Assembly (NCBI GenBank): GCA_964588795.1
Contig: CAZPQN010000004.1
Span: 1 to 64,000, forward strand
DNA from: CAZPQN01 sp964588795
GTDB taxonomy: Bacteria > Fidelibacterota > UBA2242
Direction of reading: 5' to 3'
Length of the DNA: 64,000 nucleotides
Shown: piece after piece, positions 1-7,687 of the stretch
How the letters are laid out: the number at the start of each line of letters is the position of its first letter
Position numbering within the stretch: the first letter of the stretch is position 1
Notes under the pieces: generated by a model
The model's input: the letters and a program-made list of their open reading frames with translations, nothing else
Told to the model about the DNA's origin: nothing
The model's database searches: none
Translations under genes and position numbers: made by a program

Positions 1-1654
1 GCGACATCGTTGATGTCATAGCCGTCGGAGGCATTGAACTTGATACCAATGCCATTGAAATTATCCTGCAGGGTACCGCTTTGATTGGCGATGCTGATGG
101 GCATGAGCCAGTCACGCTGATTTTCGCGCAGAACTATATCGGCAGGCGAATAATTCGACACCGATTTGGCCAGCCCGAATGCGGTCGGCGGTACCTTAAG
201 CGTCAATTGCATGTCGGAAGCTTGACCAATGGCATTTTCAATCGTGCGCAGTGCGGTATAGGCCGCGGCGTTGCCGTTGCCACTCTGACTCCAGGGAATA
301 TAAGGATCCTCGTCATTTCCATTGTTGGGAGCACCGGGGTAGAGTACATCGGTGACATGCTTGTCACTACCGAAAGTAAACAGGGCATGTTCCATCCACT
401 GCCCTGTGGCCCAACCCTTAGCGGGATCGATAGTCGCCCGAATATCAAAGATAAAAGTGTATTTGTTATTGCCCAGCGCCTCCCAGCTCACCAGCTTGAT
501 CTCAAAACCTTTGCTGTTTGTCAGCGTGGTGCCAGGCGACAGGCTCTGCCAATTGACAAACGCGACTGTGGCGTTGCTTTGACTTTTGGTTTGAACCTCG
601 ATCGTATTTTCGGGATTGAGGACGACCATAATGAACCGGTCGGTTTCAGGAATCTGATCTTTGCCTAAGTCATCCTGCTGGTTGATGCGACCATAATGTG
701 CCTGCTGAAACTGACACAGGTTGTCGCCATGGGGATGGATGACATGATAAGTGATCAGGTTCTGGGCATAACGATTGAGCTGTTCGACCCAGAAGCCCTG
801 CCATTTGGGTAGTATTCCGCCGTCGGTAGCGTTATAGGGCAGATATCCTTCGGGTTGTCCGGTGAGCAGGCCCATGTTCCAGGGATAGGCGTGCTGATCG
901 ATCAGTCCCATTTCGTTGGCTTCCAACAAACTGACGGTCATATCCAACTGCTCGAGTTCCGAGTGCACGATAACTTCGGTATTCTTCCAGTCAATAGGGA
1001 AGGTAAAAGGATTGGCGGCCATCGTGCGTCCGCGGTGGTTATTCTGTGGGGGTTCCAGCGGAATCAGGTACGGAGTCTGGCTATTGGCTTCAGCTCCACT
1101 GCTATTGAAAGTAATCTCACCTCCATGCGTCTGATAAAACCAGTAACCCCAGCCCGGCTGGATGGCGGTGGGCTCACCTAAATTGGTATAGACGCCATTG
1201 GTATCACGATCGAGTTCGCCCCAACGGATATAAGTATCGTATTGCGAGGACCAGCGCGAAAAGCGCCAGATCGTATTGGTGGCGTTGTTGTCGTTACCTT
1301 GATTGCCGCCGAAATAGGGACCCCAGACGGCATCCGGATCAGCGGCGTTAGGCGTTACCGGAAAACCGATCATTACCCATTTATTATGCGGAAAATTTGG
1401 ATAAGTATGCGTGGCCTGGGCAGAGAGTTGACTGCCGATGGTGAGGAGTACAACCAGCGGCAAAATTTTGCCGCACAGGAATTTTANNNNNNNNNNNNNN
1501 NNNNNNNNNNNNNNNNNNNNNNNNNNNNNNNNNNNNNNNNNNNNNNNNNNNNNNNNNNNNNNNNNNNNNNNNNNNNNNNNNNNNNNCTGCCGATGGTGAG
1601 GAGTACAACCAGCGGCAAAATTTTGCCGCACAGGAATTTTAATTGCGACTGCAT
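1..1654 (-). CDS. Secreted protein of unknown function, 3' end outside the window, crossed by a scaffold gap
   Basis: Reading leftward from an ATG at 1654 gives a typical signal peptide (basic start, hydrophobic core, then Ala-Gln-Ala near residue 29). The frame then stays open to position 1 if the duplicated gap flanks are collapsed. A good Shine-Dalgarno (AAGGAG) lies about 6 nt upstream of the ATG. The mature part is rich in Asn, Trp, Tyr and Asp (for example WRFSRW and GWGYWF), as in secreted beta-rich proteins of FCB bacteria. No catalytic domain was recognised. The C-terminus, where a T9SS sorting domain might sit, is not in the window. Taken literally, the 100 N plus the 55-bp duplication would shift the frame; with the artefact removed the gene is intact. 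Function is unknown; that it is exported is fairly sure. Confidence 0.75.
1432..1641. repeat. 55-bp exact direct repeat flanking the N gap (assembly overlap)
   Basis: Bases 1432-1486 and 1587-1641 are identical over 55 nt, and exactly 100 N lie between them. This is what results when two contigs that overlap at their ends are scaffolded with a default 100-N gap instead of being merged. Collapsing the two copies restores one open reading frame with a complete signal peptide. Confidence 0.9.
1487..1586. other. 100-N scaffold gap
   Basis: Exactly 100 unknown bases, a conventional gap size in assemblies. It sits inside the signal-peptide region of the first gene, between two copies of the same 55 bases, so the true missing length is probably zero. 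Confidence 0.95.
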
Positions 1655-1694
1655 TGGTACTTCTCCTTTTTTATTTCTTTAAATCACCGGTGTG

Positions 1695-1724
1695 AATATA
1701 CACTTAGTTAAATTTCATTGCCAA
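1695..1724 (-). promoter_or_regulatory. Predicted promoter of the secreted-protein gene (TTGGCA-N18-TATATT)
   Basis: On the minus strand a TTGGCA (1719-1724) and a TATATT (1695-1700) are separated by 18 nt, close to the sigma70 consensus, about 40 nt upstream of the ATG at 1654. The same place can also be read as TTTG-N21-TATATTCA, a poor match to the Bacteroidota form. It lies in the 114-bp space after the DHH-like gene, so the secreted-protein gene probably has its own transcript. Confidence 0.5.
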
Positions 1725-1768
1725 ATATTTTTATTTAATAATTTCGTGCCGCAGAAAAACGGTGGTTT

Positions 1769-2746
1769 TTATTTCTTCTCCAGGAGCTCCATTGTGACAT
1801 TTATCACATCGCGATATGGAAACACGAAAGAAAAGACGCGGTTATTTGCTAAATAACCCGCGAAGCCAAATGCCCGACAGTCATGTAACAGGGTCGAAAC
1901 CGGTATGCGCTGACGCTGACCAGGCAAGAGCCAGAATCTTTGAGGCCAGCCCGGAGTTTGCCAGCCGGTTAATTGAATGATAATATTCAGAAGTTGCAGG
2001 ATTGCCTGACGTTGCTGATGCGGCGCGCTCCACTGACATTGCCAGCCGCTCAGTCCCAGATGGCGGGAACGCGCTTGTCCGACGGGACGGGCTAACGGAT
2101 TGTTTTGTAAAATCGTCAATACCTTCGTCTGCAGAAGTTCTTCAAAGGCCAACGTGTCCACCGCGTGCCAGCCCTGTAGTAACCATTTAGATTGTAAGAA
2201 ATTGGTGATCCAGTCCGCGCTATTCGTTCTGTAGTTGTGCGACTGCGCATTAATAAAAGCCGAATCGGCCAACCAGATCAGCGCTTCCGCAGTGGAAGTT
2301 GGTGGTTGTGAATCCAATAACCACAATAACCAGTGGATGGCTCCCAAGGGGTATTTATGGCGAAACCGGCGGTGGGAAATGCCTCTGATCAGATTTGGAT
2401 TAAGCGCCTGACGCTGACCGGGCAGATTATCGTTTGGTTCCAAAGTGATGATATGATGTCCCAGACAGGGAATACCGGCATGGTAAATGTCAAGGTCAAC
2501 GGCTAAGATTTGCCCGCTGGTTAACATTGGTATAAACACCGTCGGTTCGAGGCCGCACCAGAGGTTGGAATAGTCATAAGTCCCGAGCACGTCCCAGCCA
2601 AACCGCGCTTTCAGGAAGCAGGCGCAGAGCAAGGCATCCAGATCATTGCCGACCAGCATACCGGCAATGGATGCCGGTTGTGAAAAAGGCCGAAAACCCT
2701 CTACCAAGGCGTTGCGGTCGACAGATGGGGCAAAATTTTCGGGCAT
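1769..2746 (-). CDS. Divergent DHH-phosphoesterase-like protein next to a DNA methyltransferase
   Basis: A 325-aa protein not assigned to a named family with confidence. Its N-terminal half resembles the DHH phosphoesterase layout (RecJ, exopolyphosphatase, nanoRNase). Residues 33-38 read GNDLDA (like motif I, D-x-D), residues 84-86 read DLD (like motif II), residues 96-98 read GHH where DHH is usual, and NPN at 116-118 is followed by an aromatic/hydrophobic helix. If this is right, one metal-binding Asp of motif III is replaced by Gly. No signal peptide or membrane segment is seen, so it is probably cytoplasmic. The ATG lies 7 nt after the methyltransferase stop, and its Shine-Dalgarno GGGAG overlaps the end of that gene, so the two are very likely co-expressed. 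It could be a nuclease partner of the methyltransferase; this is inference. Confidence 0.55.
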   Translation of the reverse strand: MPENFAPSVDRNALVEGFRPFSQPASIAGMLVGNDLDALLCACFLKARFGWDVLGTYDYSNLWCGLEPTVFIPMLTSGQILAVDLDIYHAGIPCLGHHIITLEPNDNLPGQRQALNPNLIRGISHRRFRHKYPLGAIHWLLWLLDSQPPTSTAEALIWLADSAFINAQSHNYRTNSADWITNFLQSKWLLQGWHAVDTLAFEELLQTKVLTILQNNPLARPVGQARSRHLGLSGWQCQWSAPHQQRQAILQLLNIIIQLTGWQTPGWPQRFWLLPGQRQRIPVSTLLHDCRAFGFAGYLANNRVFSFVFPYRDVINVTMELLEKK

Positions 2747-2753
2747 GGAAGAT

Positions 2754-3554
2754 TCACTCCCGGGTGGGAAAGAGCGTGGTCGGATTCTGGCGCAGGCGGT
2801 AGATGTTGCGCGCTAAGCGGGTTTGCGCAAATTCAAAATAGACGGGATTGATTTCAAAGCCGATATAATGCCGTTTTTGCATTTTACTGACCACCGCGAC
2901 CTGCCCCGATCCCAAGAAAGGATCACAGACCACATCGTTCTCGGCACTGGAATAAGCCAGTATTTTCCTGATCAGTTCCGCCGGCAGTTTGGTAGGTGTC
3001 TTCTGGTCGCCGGTCCAGTATTCACGCCGGATATTCCAGACATCTTCCTTGTCCTGGTAGTGCAGACTATGACCGAATGGATCGCGGGCGTCCGGGGCGA
3101 AGCGCTGAAAAGGAAAGAATTTGCGCCGGGCGTCATTCTTGCAGACATACAGACAATGATAGTGGGAAGTCACGAAGCGCCGCCGGGTGACCACACCGAA
3201 CTGGTACTTCCAGATCAGATGATTGACCGTTACAAAGCCGACTTCGTCGAGGGCATTCAGGACATCCTTCAAATTATTCCATCCGGAAAAGACGTACAGA
3301 CCGCCCTCCTCTTTCAGGATGCGGAAGGCTTCCGCCAACCACTGCCGGGTAAATGTGTAGTAATCCGCCGCGGCGATCTCGCCGTAACCCTCCAACACGC
3401 GGGCGGCGGTGCGGTGATAATTACTGCGGTGCGCCCGGAAACTGATCGCAAAGGGCGGGTCGGTGATAATCAGGTCAATGCTCTGCGCGGCGATTTGCGG
3501 CAGACCGACCAGGCAGTCCATATTGTAAATACGGTCAATTTCCAGACCGGACAT
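2754..3554 (-). CDS. Site-specific DNA methyltransferase (adenine-N6 or cytosine-N4, beta class)
   Basis: A 266-aa S-adenosylmethionine-dependent DNA amino-methyltransferase. The catalytic motif TDPPF (about residues 30-34) comes before the SAM-binding motif DPFLGSGQ (about residues 208-215), the order of the beta class. Near the C-terminus GFEINPVYFE matches the usual end of this family's fold. The ATG at 3554 has GAGGG 7-8 nt upstream; a TTG 18 nt further upstream is less likely. No restriction endonuclease is recognisable beside it. The only close partner is the DHH-like gene that follows directly. It lies 54 bp after the BY-kinase gene, at the end of the long minus-strand gene run. Target sequence and base (A or C) cannot be read from the sequence. 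Confidence 0.9.
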   Translation of the reverse strand: MSGLEIDRIYNMDCLVGLPQIAAQSIDLIITDPPFAISFRAHRSNYHRTAARVLEGYGEIAAADYYTFTRQWLAEAFRILKEEGGLYVFSGWNNLKDVLNALDEVGFVTVNHLIWKYQFGVVTRRRFVTSHYHCLYVCKNDARRKFFPFQRFAPDARDPFGHSLHYQDKEDVWNIRREYWTGDQKTPTKLPAELIRKILAYSSAENDVVCDPFLGSGQVAVVSKMQKRHYIGFEINPVYFEFAQTRLARNIYRLRQNPTTLFPTRE

Positions 3555-3608
3555 TAGCAATCCCTCGCGCAAAGGTAGAGTGGATCCATGGCGATTGACC
3601 AGCTATTT

Positions 3609-5981
3609 TTATACCGTATGATGGCGCTTTTTGGTACGCGTCTGTTTTTTCTTGATGCCGCTGTCGCTGTAATAGTAATAGTAGCGATAGTAGTAATAGT
3701 AAGAGTCATAACCGGCCGAAATATTGACGCCGTTCAGCACAGCTCCGATCAGGTTGGTTTTGACATTGGCCAGCATCTCCACAGCCCGTTCCAGAACGCG
3801 CGTATCAGTAGCTCCGGCGCGTACCACCAGCACCAGGGCATCCGTCAGCCGCGAAATGACGGTGGCGTCCGTCACGGCAATGATCGGCGGCGAATCGAAC
3901 AGAACAATCTCGTATTCGGCTTTCATGCGTTCGATGAAGTTCTTGATCTTTTGCGAGGCCAGGAGCTCCGAGGGATTGGGAGGAATATCGCCGCAGGTCA
4001 CCAAATCCAGGTTGGGAATTTCGGTGCGGCGGATGACATCCTGATCATTCAGGTCTTCGATGACGCGTTGGGTCAGACCCGGGCCGCGCTGGTAGTTGAA
4101 AATCTTGTGCAGTACCGGCTTGCGCAGATCGCCATCAATCAGCAGGGTCTTTTTCCCGAGGCTGGCAAAGGTGATGGCGATGTTCACCACCGTGGTGGAT
4201 TTACCATCACCGGGACCGGCGCTGGAGACCACCAAACTGCGGATCGGGTTGTCGGGGCTCATAAACTGAATATTGGTCCGCAGGGTACGATAAGCCTCGG
4301 CGACGGCGGATTTGGGATCGTAATGCGAAATCAAGCGCGACTTCAGGGCGCCTTCTTCTTCTTTGCTCTTGAAGACCTTTTCCATCTTCTCGAGTGCAAT
4401 TTTGATGTCGATGCTCGGTACAATGGCAATGGTAGTCAGTCCGAGGCGCTGGAGTTCTTCACCGGATTTAATTGAATGATCTAAATAATCGCGAATGAAA
4501 GCGATGCCGAATCCCAGGCCCAATCCCATGAACATACCCAAGAGCAGGTTCATTTTCTTTTTGGGTTTGACGGGGCGCTCGGGTGGAATGGCAGGATCGA
4601 CGATGCGCACATTGCTGATTTTACTGGCTTCGGTGATGCGCGACTCCTGATACTTGGTCTTCATCAGCATGTAGTATTTTTCGTTGACCTGGCGTTCACG
4701 GTCCAACCGGGCGTATTCGAGCGTGCTTTCAGGAAGGCGATTGAGTTTATTGGCATACTGGTCGACCAGCTGTTTGTATTCTTTGCCTTTGGCTTCGAGG
4801 GCGATCAGTTCGATCGTATTCATCAGGGCTCGGTTCAGCAGGTCGGCTGAAATTTTCGATTGCTCTTCAGGCGTCAAGCCCAGGCTGGTGATTTTCTCGG
4901 CTTCGACGAACAGTTTTTTCTTTAAATCACTGATGCGTTTGTCGAGTTCGCGGACCGCCGCATGTTCGGTGGAATAACCCTGCACGGTCATCACCGTGAT
5001 TTTTTCCGCTTCCATTTCCGCGATGGCCTGCCGCAATTGGGTGATGAAGGGATTGGTGGTGTTGACCGCTTCCTTGATCAACAGCTTCTCGCGTTCGGTC
5101 AGCATTTGTTGCTGGTTATCCGAGGTCTGCTGGGCGATTTTCAAATCTGCCAGAGTCGTATAATAGGTGGCTTCGAAGGTGCTGAGCTGGTCAATCAGGA
5201 TTTTGGCAGTTTCATCCAGCCCGAAGATACCTTCTTTGCGCTGGTATTCTTTCAGCCGTTCCTCGGAGGCTTTCAGATCATGCTCAATCTGGGCTAATTG
5301 TTCCTCCAGAAAATCCTTCATCTCGACCACTTCGCCAAGGTTGAAGGCTAAATCGAGATTGTAATATTCGCGGGCAATGGTATTGGCAATCAGCGCCGCT
5401 TCGTCGGGATCAACCGACGTCACCGTCAGGCGAATGGCTTCGGTTTCGCGGATTGGTTCGACTTTCATCCCATCCATCAAGTTTTTCACCAGGGTGCGGT
5501 CGAGTGAATCGCTTAAAGCGCTATCACCCTCCTCCTTGACAAAGAAAAAGATGCCTTTCAGACCGCCCTCGATAATCGCTAACAGGTCACTAAATGAAAC
5601 TCCTTTTTTCGCATATTTGCGAACTCCCAGTATATAGAGACTATCAGCTTGTGGTGCGTTCCGCAAAGCCTGAATGACCTGGCGGGCCAGAGCGGTACTT
5701 TTCAGCACCTCAATTTCGTTGTTGACCTTCATATAGGACATGGGCAGGAGCGGATTCTGGAATAACATGCTGGTCGAGCCAGCCCGGCTGGAAAGCATAA
5801 TCAGGGTCTGCGCCTGATACTGCGGTGCGGCGGTAAAAGTGATATACACCGTCAGGAGCATGACGACGAAGAAAGTGATCGCGATGATCCAGCGACCGCG
5901 GTAAAGAATGCGAAAATAATCTTGGAGGGAAACCTCCTTTTCCTGAAAATCCGGGCGCGGGGTACCGTTATAGGCTTCCAT
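3609..5981 (-). CDS. Exopolysaccharide chain-length regulator fused to BY-type tyrosine kinase (Wzz/Wzc-like)
   Basis: A 790-aa inner-membrane protein controlling polymerisation and export of a surface polysaccharide. It has a Wzz domain with a first membrane helix at about residues 31-52, a long periplasmic coiled-coil region (about 200-450), a second helix near 475-495 and a cytoplasmic BY-kinase domain. The kinase has Walker A GPGDGKST (about 585), Walker A' LIDGDLRKP (about 613) and Walker B LFDSPP (about 690). A tyrosine cluster at about 758-772 is the expected autophosphorylation tail, followed by a basic end. The ATG at 5981 starts 6 nt after the preceding stop, with AAAGGAG upstream. 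No other capsule genes (wza, polymerase, glycosyltransferases) are nearby; the only possible partner is the flippase-like gene just upstream. Confidence 0.9.
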   Translation of the reverse strand: MEAYNGTPRPDFQEKEVSLQDYFRILYRGRWIIAITFFVVMLLTVYITFTAAPQYQAQTLIMLSSRAGSTSMLFQNPLLPMSYMKVNNEIEVLKSTALARQVIQALRNAPQADSLYILGVRKYAKKGVSFSDLLAIIEGGLKGIFFFVKEEGDSALSDSLDRTLVKNLMDGMKVEPIRETEAIRLTVTSVDPDEAALIANTIAREYYNLDLAFNLGEVVEMKDFLEEQLAQIEHDLKASEERLKEYQRKEGIFGLDETAKILIDQLSTFEATYYTTLADLKIAQQTSDNQQQMLTEREKLLIKEAVNTTNPFITQLRQAIAEMEAEKITVMTVQGYSTEHAAVRELDKRISDLKKKLFVEAEKITSLGLTPEEQSKISADLLNRALMNTIELIALEAKGKEYKQLVDQYANKLNRLPESTLEYARLDRERQVNEKYYMLMKTKYQESRITEASKISNVRIVDPAIPPERPVKPKKKMNLLLGMFMGLGLGFGIAFIRDYLDHSIKSGEELQRLGLTTIAIVPSIDIKIALEKMEKVFKSKEEEGALKSRLISHYDPKSAVAEAYRTLRTNIQFMSPDNPIRSLVVSSAGPGDGKSTTVVNIAITFASLGKKTLLIDGDLRKPVLHKIFNYQRGPGLTQRVIEDLNDQDVIRRTEIPNLDLVTCGDIPPNPSELLASQKIKNFIERMKAEYEIVLFDSPPIIAVTDATVISRLTDALVLVVRAGATDTRVLERAVEMLANVKTNLIGAVLNGVNISAGYDSYYYYYRYYYYYSDSGIKKKQTRTKKRHHTV

Positions 5982-5987
5982 TACTGG

Positions 5988-7010
5988 TTAAAGTGCTCCT
6001 TTCTGCAAATACAAGCGGGAAGTCTCCCGGAAAGAAAACTGGTTCAGAAGAAAATAGCATAAGCCGATCAGGGTTAAACTGATGAAGCCAACTGCATGCA
6101 GAATCACCGCCAAAGCCTGGGCCGTGGACAGAGCGTAGCCGAGGTAAACCAATATCCCGATCGTGGCGGCGTGATAAGTGCCGACATAGCCCGGGGCGGC
6201 TGGAACCGAAATCACCGCCGAAGTCACGAAAAAGAGCAACAGCAGTTCCGGCATCCGGAAATTGATCCCCAGCGCCGCACCGGACAACCAGGTATTGAAA
6301 ATACAAACACCCCAGATCAGAAAAGATAACAAAACCAAGATACTGCGGTGTGGTGTCCGTCGCAGGGTAGACAATCCCTGCCAAAGATTATGGACCAATT
6401 TGCCGATGCGATGGTTAGTTTGCATGTGCAGTTTGTGGTTTAGATAATTTTTCCACTTTTCTCTTTTCAACTGCGAAATATATAGCAAAATGCCGAAAAT
6501 AAAAATAGTCAGAGTGGCCAGGACCGCACTGAGACGCACCCAGTCGGGCATGCGCGGCGCGATGAGTGCCGTGCCCGCCAGGATGATAACGAACACCACC
6601 GAGTCAAACAGGCGTTCGACGACGATCGTGCCTAATACCGCCGCCCCGGATAAACCCACTTTCTGACTCAGGGCATAAGCCCGCAGGATTTCGCCCATGC
6701 GCATGGGAAAGACGTTGTTACCGAAAAAACCAATCATTTCCATTGTGAACAGACGATAGGTACTAACCGCCTGCAGAGGGGCTAGCAAATAACGCCAGCG
6801 CCAGGCGCGCAGGATCACCATCATCACCATGACCAGCATGGAAAGTCCGAATATTCTTAAATCGGTCTGACGCAGACTGAGTAGAAAAGTCGGTCCGTCA
6901 AATTTGCGAAAACCAAGATACAGCCCGCCCAGGCTGATCAAAATACCAACGACGGCTTTGGTCAGGCCGTTTACGCGCGGCGCTTCTCTGGGTGGCAAAA
7001 CGGCAGTCAT
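5988..7010 (-). CDS. Lysylphosphatidylglycerol-synthase-TM / UPF0104 family membrane protein (flippase-like)
   Basis: A 340-aa integral membrane protein with about eight hydrophobic segments. It carries family marks of the LPG_synthase_TM fold: GNNVFPMRMGEILRAY (about residue 95) and a following VVERLFD. Such proteins are thought to move or modify lipid-linked precursors, but no soluble aminoacyl-transferase domain is present here, so it is not a complete MprF. It lies between lolA (4-bp overlap upstream) and the BY-kinase gene. This fits a role in envelope polysaccharide or lipid handling, but the substrate is unknown. Confidence 0.85.
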   Translation of the reverse strand: MTAVLPPREAPRVNGLTKAVVGILISLGGLYLGFRKFDGPTFLLSLRQTDLRIFGLSMLVMVMMVILRAWRWRYLLAPLQAVSTYRLFTMEMIGFFGNNVFPMRMGEILRAYALSQKVGLSGAAVLGTIVVERLFDSVVFVIILAGTALIAPRMPDWVRLSAVLATLTIFIFGILLYISQLKREKWKNYLNHKLHMQTNHRIGKLVHNLWQGLSTLRRTPHRSILVLLSFLIWGVCIFNTWLSGAALGINFRMPELLLLFFVTSAVISVPAAPGYVGTYHAATIGILVYLGYALSTAQALAVILHAVGFISLTLIGLCYFLLNQFSFRETSRLYLQKGAL

Positions 7011-7687
7011 GGTCTTAAATCCAGCAGTTCCTCTCCGGCCACTGTGCGGTATTTAAAAAAATCCTCGCGGGTGGAATCCAGACCGACCGGAGCTTCAAAA
7101 TAAACCGCCCAAGTGTGTTGCTGGATGTCGCGGTACTCCGCCTTTAGGAGTATTTTGCGCAATGTATCCAATTCCACGCGGATATTTTGCAGGAAAGCCT
7201 GGCGGTCACGAGCCTGCAGATTAAAGGTCAGGCCGTGCGGCTGGGCGGAGCGTAAGTGGACCGGCGTCAGTTTATAGTCCTGTAACCTTCCCTGCAACAA
7301 ATTACGCACACCGCTTAGACTACTGCGGGGATCGAATGGTTCCACCACTACCTGGCGCTGGGCTTTGTCCTGCGTCCATAACCATTTACCGTCATAAATT
7401 ATTTCCTGATCGGGGGTAGAGAGCCGAAACCGATCACCGGTTCCCAAATAAAATGTCCCGCGCAGATCTTCTTGTCCGCTACCACCGGTGACCCGGAGTG
7501 CGACACTGAACGGAATGCGGGTAGTGTACTGATACAGAATCGTATTGAAAGGTGTTATGTCCGACTTCTGGGCCAGCAATTCAATTGGAGCGGTGAGGAG
7601 TATCGTTGACATGGTGAGATATTTAACTAACAACCACACGCGTCCGAATTTAAGCGCTTTACGTTGACCTGCTTTGATAATTATCAC
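7007..7687 (-). CDS. lolA: LolA-like periplasmic lipoprotein carrier
   Basis: A 226-aa protein of the LolA family, which ferries lipoproteins from the inner to the outer membrane. It has a hydrophobic export signal ending near ELLAQ, then a beta-rich domain with family features (a GTFYLGTGDRFRL strand, DGKWLWTQD, and DPRSSL preceding a helix). The annotated start is a GTG overlapping the ftsK stop as GTGA, which suggests translational coupling. A GTG 16 codons further in or the ATG 25 codons in (before STILL) are alternative starts. lolA directly after ftsK is a widespread gene order. Confidence 0.85.
   Translation of the reverse strand: MIIIKAGQRKALKFGRVWLLVKYLTMSTILLTAPIELLAQKSDITPFNTILYQYTTRIPFSVALRVTGGSGQEDLRGTFYLGTGDRFRLSTPDQEIIYDGKWLWTQDKAQRQVVVEPFDPRSSLSGVRNLLQGRLQDYKLTPVHLRSAQPHGLTFNLQARDRQAFLQNIRVELDTLRKILLKAEYRDIQQHTWAVYFEAPVGLDSTREDFFKYRTVAGEELLDLRP

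Noticed and set aside
81..668. 195-codon plus-strand open frame at the window start
   Set aside because: It is antisense to the secreted-protein gene, which has a continuous frame with signal peptide on the minus strand.
2823..3557. 244-codon plus-strand open frame opposite the methyltransferase gene
   Set aside because: It lies antisense to a clear methyltransferase with all motifs, has no ribosome site, and its protein looks like no family.
3588..4475. 295-codon plus-strand open frame opposite the BY-kinase gene
   Set aside because: It is antisense to the kinase domain with Walker motifs; its start is rich in Val/Ile from the reversed tyrosine cluster and the rest is not protein-like.
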